Source: Gracilariopsis chorda (taxonomy: Eukaryota; Rhodophyta; Florideophyceae; Gracilariales; Gracilariaceae). From it: a DNA stretch of 64,000 bases. The stretch lies in the NCBI GenBank assembly GCA_003194525.1, contig NBIV01000248.1:1-64000 (forward strand), given 5' to 3'. The notes beneath the pieces are model-generated. The model was given only the letters and a program-made list of their open reading frames with translations, made no database searches and had not been told where the DNA came from. Below, piece after piece: positions 20,314 through 30,905 of the stretch (positions within the stretch are counted from its first letter, which is position 1; each line of letters opens with the position of its first letter). The translations under genes and the position numbers were made by a program.

Positions 20314-22761
20314 TTAACGACCCCGACCCCGAGAACGCCCACCACGCACTCTACCACGATTAGGGGTTTGAATACTGCGAAGAGACTGACGTGGGATCGG
20401 GGGAAGGCTAACATCCGGACTAGATCGCGAATTGACCGTCTCGTGCTCCGAGACAACTACGCTGGACGCAAGAGGCACAGGAACTTGCGGCATCAGCTCA
20501 TGCTGATCGGCCGCAACAGCTGCAACAGCAGGTGCACCAGAGGAACTGGTCGAACTCACACCATCAGCAGAACCAACGAGACCGCTCACACCAGCTCCCG
20601 AAGTAGGTTTACCGGAGGAAACCCCGGATGCACGGGCACCAGAAGCATTGAAGAAATCCGTAATGGCCTCCTGAGCGAGACGCTCAATCTCAGCCCGTAC
20701 GGTCAACTCATCCATGGTAAGCGGGTCCCCTTTGGTAGGCCCCTGTGTACTGGGTGGCTGATTCTGTGCAATAGCTATAGCACACGTATCCCGGGCATCC
20801 GCGGCGGTCTCTGGATCGAACGCCTCCGCCTCCATGAGGCAATGGCTGTAGATCTCCAAACTCCGAACCATATGAGTACGGATACCGTCCATCAGGTTCA
20901 TCTGGGACTCCGCGTTACGACGAAGTATCTGCCCGCTATGGTGCACGCGAAGAATCCACGTACGGGCGCAGAGAAGAGCGTCATGAAGCGAATCTGGAGC
21001 AGGCCCCCCAAACGTCTCACACACCGTGCAGAAAGCAACAAACGCTTCCTCGATTTCGGGCTCCATACCGAGCGGGTTAGTCTGCAACCCCGCCTCGATA
21101 CGCTGACAAACCGGTGCGGGGGTAAAAAAGGACGCGACGACAGGAACCGAACGGAACCCAGTCGGAGCTAACGGCGCAACGGGAAGTGGAATCGAGGAAA
21201 TGGAAACCGCTTGAACGCCCGGAGGAAAACCACGGGCCACTGTCGAAGTAGCATCGGCAAAGTCGGTAATCAAATACCCGCCCGGGAAATAATCCGGAAC
21301 GCCCATCTCTTTCCAGACCGTGCAGTGATCAGCAGACAACAACCGACTAGTAGCCGGACTGCTATTACCACTAGCGGGCATCGTGGGAAACGAATCGGTA
21401 TCGAAATCGTACCACAGGAACCCGGGCGTACAGGGCCAGTCAGTCTCCAAGAAATAACGAAGAAGAGCATCGGCATCTTCCGGCTGGAATTTGGACCCAC
21501 GAAGGATGTTCTGAACCCCCATCTGACGGATAATATCCACCAACGCGACTGGTAACGGGAACAAACGACCATATTCTGGATGGTCGTCAGATATGTACAA
21601 CCGAACGTCCGGATCAAGGGTAAGGAAGGTTACCCCGTCCAAGGCAGCCTGGATGAACTCCACGAAGGCGAACAAGGCTCACTCCGCGTAAACTGCCTGG
21701 AAAACCCGATCGAAAACAGGCCCCTGGTTGAGAACCTCAGACGTATGATATGCCAGAACGGGCATAGTCGGAACCGCAAGATTGCGGGTCACGTCGTAAC
21801 CCTTCCATCCTTGACCGATCGGCAAATACAATCGCACGCGGTCGCTGGCGGCTAAATCGTGGAATTTCAAGTTATGCCAACAGTAATAATACCAGAGGGA
21901 CGACCGAATTCGGGCCTCAGTCACGGCATTATCGCCCCACTGGGCTCGGTTGAATCAATAGAGCCGGTCGAAGGGAGGCCCGAACATGATTAGTTCGAGC
22001 ATATTATACCGATCGGCTGGGGGATAGTAAGGGTCTTCTTCCATCTGACGCAATAGGCGTTGCAAGCGGGACTGGTACTCGACCTCCTCGAGGCACCGCA
22101 AGTACGGCATATCGCAACGATCAAAGGTCCGGACGGGAGCATAACCACGTGGGAAGGGAGAATGCGTCCAACGAGCCCTCTAGGAATCTTCATCAGTCTG
22201 CTTGGGGTTCCGCACGTTCAGTTCGGCGGGCGTCCGAACAGGCGGGATACGCGAGAACCGCGCGGAATCGAGATAATTGGCGGACATCCGCTGATATTCC
22301 AAGACCGACATCGGAGGATCTCGTTCCTGACGGGCGGGGGTGAATATGCGCTGATGACGGTGGTCGAGTTGTTGGCCCGGCAACGGAAGGTTGTGCCAGA
22401 CTGCTGGTGGACTCGACGTCAAGCCGCGCGGACGGGCATACAGATCGAACGGAGGTGGCATGACGATGGGACTTGCCAGAGAGGATGGAACTGCTGGGGA
22501 GGACGCACCGAACGGTAGGACGAAGGGAGGTGAAATTGAGGGAGGATCTCCCATGGGTGCAGTATAAGTACCGACCGAACGGACGAGATGGAGCCCGATG
22601 CAGAAGAGAGAAGCTGAAGAGTCGTCAGTGCAATGATATGCGACCGTCCGGAGACCAACTGAAAGGGGCAAAGGAGCGTGCTGAGGATCAGTCGGCGAAG
22701 AGACGCGACCGAGACACTGAGGCCGTGACGGTTGAACTTCAACCGGCCGATGGGGAGTCAA
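20314..22761 (-). pseudogene. Long antisense, gag-like reading frame (816 codons, three stops)
   Basis: One minus-strand frame runs from 22761 to 20314, broken only by TAG at 22180-22182, TGA at 21955-21957 and TGA at 21679-21681, with no frameshift. A likely start is MGDPPSISPP near 22550. The amino part is Pro-rich, the middle is helical (VEYQSRLQRLLRQMEED, MVRSLEIYSHCLMEAE), and the carboxyl end is a serine/alanine linker plus an RG-rich tail (NRGRVRGGRSRGRGR) suited to nucleic-acid binding. That layout resembles a retroelement Gag without zinc knuckles. It converges on the sense integrase, with the two ending 365 bp apart. It is either an antisense accessory gene within the chromovirus or the gag of a second element inserted in reverse. 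Confidence 0.55.
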
Positions 22762-22810
22762 TTTAGTGACGTACGCTGCAGCTCGGAACGTGGTCCCCCA
22801 CCCCTTTACG

Positions 22811-22828
22811 AAAAAAAAAAAAAAAAAA
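22811..22828. repeat. Run of 18 A
   Basis: Homopolymer A tract followed by GGGAAACG, lying just beyond the start of the antisense frame. It may be a polypurine-tract remnant for the plus-strand element or a plain homopolymer. Confidence 0.5.
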
Positions 22829-23260
22829 GGGAAACGAAAACCGCCAGGAAGAATGCTGTCAATTCTAGCCGAACGGACTCGACGACTTCATTTCAACCGG
22901 AAGCACCCCTCCCAATCCCCTCATCCTGTCACCGTACGGACCTAAAGGAAAAATTGGGCAGACGGACATGACCACGACAGGTCGGCTGGTTATCCGCCGC
23001 GACATCAGTGCTGGAGCACGTCCCGCACGCTGGGCAATGGGTCCCGCTCATACTCTACCTAGCCGCCACACTACAACCGACCACTCGGGAAAGCACCACG
23101 CGGAGGTGGCGCACTTTAAAGAGGGAGGCATGTGGTAGAACGACCGTACGGGCGTCAGATCATGATGGGCGACAGCGAACACCGATGGGCGATGACGTGG
23201 GAGACCGGACGGTGGACAGATGGCAAGAGTGCACCTGACCGGCGCAGTGCACCTGGGGAC

Positions 23261-23779
23261 TGTTGGGAAGGGATAAACGTGTCCAACAGGAAGGAAGGGC
23301 AGGCATGCCTGCAAGACCTTAGATAACTTTTGATTAGTTTTTAGGTAGTGCGTACCCAGGCCCGCCATTGGCCCATACCTCCCGAGGTCCTTCGTCACCG
23401 AGGTGCACCTCGGCGCCGGCGGGTCTACTGAGGAGGACAGTACCGACCCCCATGAACGAGTAAAGGCAGACGTCATCCCACCAAACGGACTAGTTTCTTG
23501 TTCTAGTTGGCGATACAGACTGCCCACTAGATCTTACTACTACTGCGCACGGTACACCACGAGCGGTACACGACCGCCAACGCTCTACGCGTGCTCCCTG
23601 ACCACACCTGACGCAGTTGCCCGTCCGGTTCCGCAGCCGTCGACTGGCGTCCCCTGACTTCTACTGTTCGGATCACCGAGCCCATCTTCCGCCCGGGCTT
23701 CCTACGAAATCCTTCTACTGACCGCTGCAAGTCCGACCGGTCAGCATTTTGTGCTAAAGCAATGCGCTTCCCCACAACA
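23261..23779. repeat. Candidate LTR (519 bp, TGTTG...CAACA)
   Basis: The segment starts TGTTGGGAAG and ends CTTCCCCACAACA, a TG...CA pair within an imperfect inverted terminus as in LTRs. Its right end coincides with the abrupt loss of homology between the palindrome arms: the right arm continues Helitron coding sequence past 37771, the left arm does not. So an insertion truncated the left Helitron here. No second copy of this LTR is in the window, and neither a good polypurine tract nor a primer-binding site is obvious at 23260. Confidence 0.5.
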
Positions 23780-23781
23780 TT

Positions 23782-24401
23782 TTATGAGTCAAACAATCGA
23801 CGGGAAACATTCCAGCTCTCGCGCTGAACTTCAAGACGCTGCTGTACATCAAGACGCTGCTGTACATCGGTTTCTCCCTTTAGGTCTCGTAACTCTTGCA
23901 TAGTTCTTTGACTGCAGTCACGCCGATCGATTTGAGTCAACGGTGGTTCTCGTTGCCTTACTGCACAACGGGCCTCATGATCATTTGTCTGACGATTTGC
24001 ATGACCAACTGGAGTCTCTGAAGCCCGGGTAGAGCCTTCGCCGTACGGTTGGCCTCAAGAAGGTCATCATTCTGCGCAGCAGAAGCTCCAGTTCTTCATC
24101 TTCCCGCTCGTACACTATCTGCCGCTGTTCGTGCTTCACGCTGCTGTTCAGTTTCAATCACTCTCGGTACTACAGCTCGCTCCCTATTACGATATATCCT
24201 TTCTGCCTGCTGCTCGTTGGATTTCGCTTGGCGCATTGCAGAAGCACGTTGACGCTGCTGCTCTCGTCCAGGATCTCTTGAAGCACTAGGCTGACTGGGA
24301 GGGATTTTGTAAAAGAATGAAATCCACACGAAAGAAAATGATACAATCCAAGAACAGCAAAAGGAAAGAAAAGAAGAAGAAAGAAAACAAGCCTGGTCCA
24401 T
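23782..24401 (-). pseudogene. Helitron Rep amino-terminal fragment, left copy
   Basis: The minus strand reads an Arg/Gln/Glu-rich stretch (DPGREQQRQRASAMRQAKSN, EQQAERIYRNRERAVV, ETEQQREARTAADSVRAG), typical of the basic low-complexity start of Helitron Rep/helicase proteins in several protists and algae. It matches the right arm at 37260-37769. The left copy keeps Arg codons where the right copy has a TAG (37437), but it is frameshifted near 24096. It is cut at 23779 by the candidate LTR, so it lacks all catalytic sequence. The frame is upstream-open into a hydrophobic stretch that may be intronic or untranslated. Confidence 0.6.
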
Positions 24402-24939
24402 AACAATGTGCTACGGGCTGCCACGTTCTATTTTTCCAACTACCACCAAAGCTTTGGATTTTTGCAACGAAGACAAATATCGTGGCCTCAAAAAAAACCA
24501 AATTGGGAATTAGGTTGTACAGAGTAAGCAGGGGGTCGTGGCTGGAAAGTGTGCTAGGAATGCAAGATTTACAATCCCAAATTCACTTGGCAACTCTGTG
24601 CTGGATGTACTTTAGTCCGAAGGTTTCTCTTTAACAGTTACTTAGATCCAGACAGAGCCACGTTTGCTCGACTCGGACTCTGTTGTCCCTTTTCAAGTAT
24701 CTTCAAGGGGTACTCTTTCCGCGCAAAGCACGTTTGGTAGGAAGCTATCGTACCTTACGTGAGCGCCACCCCAAAATAGTTATCAAACCAATTAGATCTG
24801 GATGGCAAACGCGTTATGGGAGAGAAAGATACACTGAACATATCCCTCCAATACAACCATCGTGCCTTTTTCAGACGTCCTGACAAGCCCAGAGCGCTAA
24901 AACACACACCCGTAGGTTTGTCACAGCGAAGGACAACGG

Positions 24940-25420
24940 GAGCGCTCAGTAGGCGACTGTATTGCACGCTTTTGAATAGCGTGCAATCCATTGGTGCACA
25001 TGACCGTTGAAAAATGGTAATGAAAAGGGTCATATGCACTGCAGTGGAACTTCTCGGTTACCATAGTTTGACGCGTAGGCTACTTTAGGTAAATGACTAG
25101 TCTATTGTGGCGTGCAAAAGGAGCCAGGTGGAAACCTGTCACATCATGGGAGGCAAAGTGCATCTTGGAGGGTATAAAATTACACGTTTCCACTTGGCAT
25201 GCTTGCTGATTTTTCAGCCAATAAGAGGACGTCTTCTCACACACAGACATAAAAAGTGAAAAAAGTCTGCTTCGGTATGTAATCCGGCGATGTAACGTTT
25301 CTACTTGGCAGCCTACTCACCTATTTTTCGGCCAATGAGTAGCCATTTGCTGACACACAGACAAACAAAAACACAGACACACAGACACACAAACATTGTG
25401 TTTCGTATATCAGAGATTAA
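24940..25420. repeat. Internal direct repeat, copy 1 (left arm)
   Basis: Diverged relative of 26385-26760. Shared blocks in order: GCGCTCAG, a TTGCACGC...GCGTGCAA hairpin, CATTGGTGCA, GGTAAA..GCTA, CCAGGTGGAAAC, GTTTCCACTTGG, CAGCCAATGA and a CACACAGACA microsatellite. The end block recurs a third time from 25293 (GTTTCTACTTGGCAGCC). A mirror copy lies in the right arm (about 36,100-36,620). Confidence 0.6.
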
Positions 25421-26384
25421 AAAAGGCTCCTGTTCGTGCTTTGCACGCAAACTTAGGAATTGGTCCGTTGACTGTAGCATCATTCGTAGAGAAACGCTCA
25501 GTCAAAGGGCTAGTTTTGCAACGGAGCAAAACGTACTCGTGTACATAGAACGTGCGCTTGCAGCTTTTTCTTGCAACTTGTGATCTAAGTATCTGGGAAT
25601 GGCGTACTGTGCACGTGGGCACTTTCAATTCACTTCCAGAGCCCACCACCGCTTCTGCATGTAGTCCGTAGAAGGTGTTATGGCAATGGCCAGCTCTCCA
25701 GGCAGGCAATTTACGCCTATATGTAAAGACGGCCATTGCCTGTGGACGCAGTGTATAAAAGCTTCTATGTTGAAAGACTCTTCAGATGTGTAGAATGAAT
25801 CAGTGAATAGTCGCAGGGAGATGAATAAAGGCAATGCTGCAAAACCTGGAGTCAGGTTAAGCGCGTTTTTGCGTACCATTATTTTGAAGAGCCACTTTGA
25901 CACTTGTTTTATATGCCAAGAGTAACTGAACGCATTAAGGAGCCTCTACAGGCGCACTTGAGAAAGTACTGTGGCTTTTTTGTATTTAAATTCATGAATT
26001 AGTTCATAGAGCGGCGTGGTTGGAACCGAAGCGGAATAATAGCGCACTGCGTCGTTTTGCATGGTCTGTTTGCCGACAATATAGTTGCACAAAGTTTTAG
26101 TGGGTAGACGTTTTTTAATACAGCCACTTTTGCTGATTTCATAAAGTAAACAGTTGTGCTGTAGAGAACCAAAACAGTCTTTATGGCCATGGGAGCGCAT
26201 AGCATGCTCTTTTATATACTTTTTTGGTCGTTTTCAGGTGTTTTTGGTTGGGGCATTGTTAGACGCAACATTGCGTACTGTTTTATAATTGAGAGGAGTT
26301 AAGACTTGCCGGCAAGTATATGCGTTTTTTCTTTTTTTTTGTGCATCTTTTGTTGGTATGTTGACCACGGCAATCGAAGATGAG

Positions 26385-26760
26385 AGCGCTCAGCGCGCGA
26401 ATGACATTGCACGCTTCCTTGTACCGTGCAATGTCATTGGTGTATATGACGATGGTTCAGTATAGCGTGAAATTCCATTGGTGCAGATGACAGTTTGAAA
26501 ATACTAGTTACTACGGTCATGTGCACCGTACTGCAACGACTCGGTTACTATAGTGTCACGGTTAGACTACTGTAGGTAAACGGCTAGGCTACTGTGGCGT
26601 GCACCGGGCGCCAGGTGGAAACGTGTAGTATTATGCAGTGCAAGAGCCCTCTTGGAGCGCATAAAGTTACACGTTTCCACCTAGGGAGCCTGCTTGCCGA
26701 TTTTGCAGCCAATGACTGGCCATAGAGGAACAGACAGATAGACAGACACACATTCATTGT
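26385..26760. repeat. Internal direct repeat, copy 2 (left arm)
   Basis: Same block order as 24940-25420, including CCAGGTGGAAACGTGTA (26610) facing TACACGTTTCCACCTAGG (26667). That pair forms a short inverted repeat around a 40-base centre, as in a miniature element. A partial third copy, GGTGGAAACATGTTGCACTA, is at 26990. Mirror copies lie in the right arm. Confidence 0.6.
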
Positions 26761-26770
26761 CTCCCACTTT

Positions 26771-26803
26771 TCTGCTCTGATATACTAAAGATATCAGAGC
26801 AGA
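26771..26803. repeat. Perfect 13-bp stem hairpin (left arm)
   Basis: TCTGCTCTGATAT and ATATCAGAGCAGA flank the 7-base loop ACTAAAG. The identical hairpin is at 34751-34783 in the right arm. Confidence 0.8.
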
Positions 26804-27966
26804 TAAGTGAGGGGAGTAGACAAGGGGCTCGTGTGCGTACTGCGCACGAAGGCGTGAGGGGCAGCTCCGTCGCTCGTGGCGTGGGGCGAGGGGAGCGGCT
26901 CCGTGGCGCATGGCGTTGGGCGGTAGGGGCTGTTGCGTCGATCGTGGCGTCGAAGGTGCGAAGCGTCTCGGTCGCACGGCAGGCCTGCAAGGTGGAAACA
27001 TGTTGCACTATGCAGCGCAAGATGCCTCTTGGAGCCCATAAAGTATCATTGTCTTTAGTATGAGTGGGAGGATCATTATCCCTACTACAGTCGTCTGTCA
27101 TCGGTACACAATCGTTTCTTTTTCGGTAGCGAAAGTCTGTATGCGGCTTAGACTAGATAGCAGTCTTGGTAGCATCAAAAGCTTTGCATGAATCGCAATG
27201 GAGATATACTGCTTTCAAGGAGTGGTGGGCGTAAAAAACAAGAAAGGTTTTCAAGGCGAAAGAATCTTTAACAAAGAGACTCAGATAAGGCCAAAAATGT
27301 TGGTCGCACAAGCAAGGCAAAAGAACAGGGCATTTGGTAAGGTTGGATGGCCGGCGCAGCCTGCCGCTAGAAGAGCGACGTGCGTTTCTTCGCGCCTCAT
27401 ACCGACAGTTGCGGCGGCAGGAATAAATTTTGTATTGCAGTACTTCAAATTGTAATGTGATTCTCTCGCCTTCTTGAGCATTACGTTCTCCCTACGGTAG
27501 GGGGAGAAACGAGTTTTCTGCGCATTCTCTTTCGTTGCCAAAAACAAAGCGCGACTTGATTCACCACGCCGGCGTAGCGAGATGTGCTGCGTGCTGAAAC
27601 TGCACAACAAACCGTTCCTCTTTGTCACTGCTCGTTCGTTTACATCGGTGGGATGTTCTACAAAACGCAAATTTCATGAGATCGCAGTCTGTAAAACGCT
27701 CTAAAACTTAAAACAACTAAACCAGTTCTGGACACATTCAGAACCCATTTATTATCCTTGTCATTGACGCCCGTTCATGCTTTGCTGAAACTTTATGTGG
27801 AGCTTCTCAGTCCGCTAAGGTGTCAGAGAACAGATCGCTACGTGAATGAGTTGCGCTTAATGTAAAAGATATAGAAAACTACTCTAGTTGCAAGAATGGA
27901 AATCATGCAAAAATGTAAATCCGTTTTTCAGTACTCTAGCGCTGATCAAAAGGGATCTCGAGCTTC

Positions 27967-27974
27967 TATAAATA
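27967..27974 (+). promoter_or_regulatory. TATA box of the left zinc-finger gene
   Basis: TATAAATA lies 132 bp upstream of the zinc-finger ATG (28106), in the expected orientation. The same box is mirrored at 33580-33587 for the right copy, so both copies keep a core promoter. Confidence 0.5.
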
Positions 27975-28105
27975 CAACCACATCACCAAAACTGTCCAAA
28001 CCGTTCTAAACCAGTAACAGGTTTAGAAAACAACAAAACTTTTAATCGCGGCAAACACCGTCAACACAACTCTCAGTGCAAAACAGAACAAAACCAAGAG
28101 AAACA

Positions 28106-28930
28106 ATGCAATCTGGAAGCAATTCTCACTCAAGCCATGCTCGTGGCCAAAGTTCTCACTCAAGTCATGCTCGTGGCCAAAGTGGCCAAAGCTCACATCA
28201 TAGCAACGAGCAGAGTACACCTCGAAGGCCACAGGGGTCTTCCAGTCAGGAAGGGGTTGGCCAGTCAATGAGAGAAATTCTAGCCCGCTCCACTCCAAGC
28301 ACTTCTAGTGCAGGAGGTCCTCAAAGGACAACCAGATCAAATAGAACCCAGCAAGATCCAGGAGCTCATACGGAGAGTGACATAGAGATCGCTGAAGTAA
28401 TGGCAGGTATGTCAAGAGAAACACAGTTTACAACGCGAGATGCAGCATCCGCTATGGCAGACTTATCAGAGGGTCAATTGTCCACAGCTCAGGCAGACGT
28501 AGCTCAAGCACCCGCAGCTTCACCCTTAGCTGACCCTCCTCGAAACGAAACTCCAGTAGGCCAGCCCTCGGGCGACGAGCCACAAAGATTGCAGTCGGGT
28601 ACAAACGTTGGATGTCGGGAATGTAAGAAGTGTGGAAGACGTTTCCGGAATATGAATGAGGTTCGCGCTCACGCGGCTCAATGTATAGTGGATCTCAAAT
28701 GTACGAAATGTGATTTCAAAGCAACAACCAGGAGATATCTTATCCGCCACCAAACAATTCACAGAACAAGGAAGTGCCCTCATTGTGAGTTCACAAGTAA
28801 CACTAAGTCAACTTTCCTGAGCCATGTGGAAGGTCATGCAGATCACATTTGTACTGTTTGTCAAAAGAAATACTCTAGAAAGCGTAAACTCGAATTGCAT
28901 ATGCAAAAGAAGCACCAATCTCAACAATAA
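28106..28930 (+). CDS. C2H2 zinc-finger protein, left palindrome copy
   Basis: Predicted nuclear DNA-binding protein of 274 residues. The ATG at 28106 has a good context (AACAATGC); an upstream in-frame GTG is unlikely to be used in a eukaryote. Residues 1-40 are Ser/His/Gln-rich and contain a duplicated SHSSHARGQS unit, encoded by a 27-bp tandem repeat. Residues 40-165 are disordered. Four fingers follow at the end: about 173-193 (C2HC: CKKCGRRF...H...C), 199-219 (CTKCDF), 224-244 (CPHCEF) and 249-270 (CTVCQKKYSRKRKLELH). The tyrosine/phenylalanine-type linkers are short, so the fingers are packed. The copy at 32624-33448 encodes an identical protein. The gene points towards the palindrome centre. 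Being open and unchanged in both arms suggests selection or recent copying. It could be an element-borne regulator or a captured host gene. Confidence 0.85.
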   Translation: MQSGSNSHSSHARGQSSHSSHARGQSGQSSHHSNEQSTPRRPQGSSSQEGVGQSMREILARSTPSTSSAGGPQRTTRSNRTQQDPGAHTESDIEIAEVMAGMSRETQFTTRDAASAMADLSEGQLSTAQADVAQAPAASPLADPPRNETPVGQPSGDEPQRLQSGTNVGCRECKKCGRRFRNMNEVRAHAAQCIVDLKCTKCDFKATTRRYLIRHQTIHRTRKCPHCEFTSNTKSTFLSHVEGHADHICTVCQKKYSRKRKLELHMQKKHQSQQ

Positions 28931-29063
28931 AGGAACGCATCAGATACATTCTAGACCTTCACGTCGTTACTAACACGCGCAACCCCGATGTGGTTAATCT
29001 TGTTCTTTTTATAGTTTTAACCGGCCCAAAAACCTCACTCTATGTGGCCTTGCGGTTGTACGT

Positions 29064-29366
29064 ATGAATTATTTATGTCTAAGGAAGACAGATGCACAGC
29101 TCAAAGTTGACACCGTTTTATGGGTTCAAAGCGTGTACACCTTTTTGTCTTTCATGTCTGCATTTCAATATGTTGTTGTTCCACTCAGCAGGGGTCTCTA
29201 CGGCACAATCTTCACAAGCGGCTGTACACATGTGCACAACTACCTCCCAGCATCAATGGATGTAATTTTGGAGGATGGCGAGGACGATGGCTTAAGCTCA
29301 GTGAGCGATTGCGATCGATCGCATCGCTCTCCGTCAGATCAAGCATCGTCCTCGGAGTCTTTGTAG
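29064..29366 (+). CDS. Small hypothetical protein, left palindrome copy
   Basis: A 100-codon frame from ATG 29064, 133 bp after the zinc-finger stop and in the same orientation. It has a hydrophobic segment (VYTFLSFMSAFQYVVVPL) that could span a membrane and a Ser/Asp-rich acidic tail (EDGEDDGLSSVSDCDRSH). It is identical in the other arm (32188-32490), but so is the surrounding non-coding DNA, so identity alone does not prove that it is a gene. No family recognised. Confidence 0.35.
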   Translation: MNYLCLRKTDAQLKVDTVLWVQSVYTFLSFMSAFQYVVVPLSRGLYGTIFTSGCTHVHNYLPASMDVILEDGEDDGLSSVSDCDRSHRSPSDQASSSESL

Positions 29367-30281
29367 TTGGTTTCAAGTTTCCTTTTACCCACCCATTTCC
29401 CTCCCTGGGTACAGCCCAGTCTGCTGGGACTGAGCTGTGAGCGACATGGTTGTGACCTACCTCTCGATGAGAAGCTTGTAATTTTCATCTAATCCCTCTT
29501 TACCAAGCCATAAAGATCGTCAACCGGCATTAGGACAATAATGAAATATTAATCGTAATTGCTGCATCTTTACTACGAATTTGTCAGAGGTAGAATTTGC
29601 TCGATCCGTTCGGAAATCTCATGAGGGAGAATCGTCACGCCCACTCGTATAGATTAGGGCGGGCTTAGTGATGGGTGTGCATGCGCATGAAAACGCCGAA
29701 GGGTACTCGCTAGGAGTTGTAGCTCGGATATACAGAAATCAGTCAAAAAATGGACCTCCCCACACTTCAAACTCCATATCAGCAAAAAAGTGTCGTCATT
29801 GCTTCCCTAATGCTTTATGTTCCAATAGGCTTCTTTTTGGTGCGAAAGTAGTGAGCTTTTATCCTACAACCCGGCAAGTAGACGTTTTCTTCCAGTCGTT
29901 TGTGTGGTATTGCGTGTTTGCACACGCAACATAGTACCTCATAGGAATGTAGCTGAGATGAAACCTAGTGGAGCGCAGTAGACGGGAAGGTTATATCTGC
30001 ATAAACATCTGCAGCTTGACCTTCTTGAATTCTGCATTCATATTTTGTGCTATATAAATTAGGAGTGCTTGTCGCTACCATCGAGGAAGACAACCACTCA
30101 ATACCCAATTCAACCGGCAATAAAACGTGGCAACACAAATTTCTGCTGGAAAGCCTGCTTTGCGATGCAGGCATTTCTTTCGCTAAAAACGATGATATCA
30201 CGCGCTGTGCGAAGATATCCGGCGGCACCGAGCGGCGCTGCTGCAATGCGTTGTGTTTTTCATCCTAGCGCGATAGAAAAC

Positions 30282-30305
30282 TAATCACAATTACGATTGT
30301 GATTA
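30282..30305. repeat. Perfect 10-bp stem hairpin near the palindrome centre
   Basis: TAATCACAAT, loop TACG, ATTGTGATTA. It is mirrored at 31249-31272. The third copy at about 47955-47979 has the same hairpin with loop-side changes, so the structure is an old feature of this element. Confidence 0.75.
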
Positions 30306-30648
30306 AAAGACCAATGCGATGACCGCGTAAAGAAAATGGGCGAGAGGGTGGGCCAAACGAAAACCAAAATACGGAGCGAGACAGACGGAAATGTGAAAGG
30401 CGTTCGGTTTCAACGAAGGACGACTAGAGCCTTGGGGTTCGGCATGGCGAGTCTACACTGCACTTCACAGAACCTGGAGTGAAGAGCATGCATTTCTAGA
30501 AGCCGACGGCCGGCCGCAGTCACGGCACATCCTAAAAGAATACAGATCTGGAGTCGTGTGGCTCGAGTTTCTCATCCCAAATATATTACGTGCCTGCCTG
30601 CGTTACGCTCTCGAATCTCCACATAAAACATCATCAAGATTCATCCAT

Positions 30649-30905
30649 TAGAGTACGATTTAGAATCCAAATCAGCGCTCTCAGAACAACGTTCAAACAC
30701 CGGCCCTCTATATTGTCGAGGTCAGCAGTTTTTGGTGTCTCTAATGAAAATTGATGGATGGAACGCGGCGGTTGACCTTAGGAATCCAGTTCGATACCTG
30801 CCCAGTCCCACTTTGATCTCGATCCCACTCGTCGTACATCTCTCAGCGGTTGGTCTTTTCCGTTACAAATACCTTTTCTCGCGTCAAAAGCAAAGAAAGT
30901 ATTCC
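30649..30905. other. 257-bp spacer between the palindrome arms
   Basis: Unique sequence, not an inverted repeat of itself. It carries a 63-codon plus-strand frame with no recognisable motif. If the arms are two copies of one mobile element inserted head to head, this would be the host DNA left between them. Confidence 0.7.

Larger units (their letters stand above)
18640..23779 (+). mobile_element. Ty3/gypsy chromovirus remnant with long 3' region
   Basis: Integrase plus chromodomain (18.7-19.95 kb) is followed by 3.3 kb containing a long antisense reading frame and a candidate 519-bp LTR ending exactly at the palindrome's left edge (23779). No matching 5' LTR and no gag-protease-RT were found upstream, so the element is truncated at 5' or nested. 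An alternative is two elements facing each other: the sense integrase remnant, and a minus-strand element whose gag is the antisense frame and whose 5' LTR is the 23.3-23.8 kb repeat. Confidence 0.6.
23780..30648 (+). repeat. Left arm of a 14-kb palindrome
   Basis: The sequence is the reverse complement of 30906-37771. For the inner part, positions pair so that their sum is 61554 (for example 28106 with 33448, 30648 with 30906). From about 25870 to 30648 I found only isolated mismatches, such as 26194, about 26405 and about 29995. From 23780 to about 25870 the arms differ every 10-20 bases and by small indels. From outside in, the arm holds a Helitron Rep start (minus), tandemly diverged non-coding repeats, a GC-rich patch (26830-27000), the zinc-finger gene (plus) and a 100-codon ORF (plus). 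Confidence 0.95.

Noticed and set aside
26754-27101. Overlapping 76-115-codon frames in the GC-rich patch, mirrored at 34453-34800
   Set aside because: Several frames on both strands are open because of base composition, and the translations are low-complexity Arg/Pro/Ala text.
27281-27670. 129-codon minus-strand frame in the left arm (mirrored at 33884-34273) as a gene
   Set aside because: It has no ATG at its start, no recognisable motif, and its identity between arms is shared by the non-coding surroundings.
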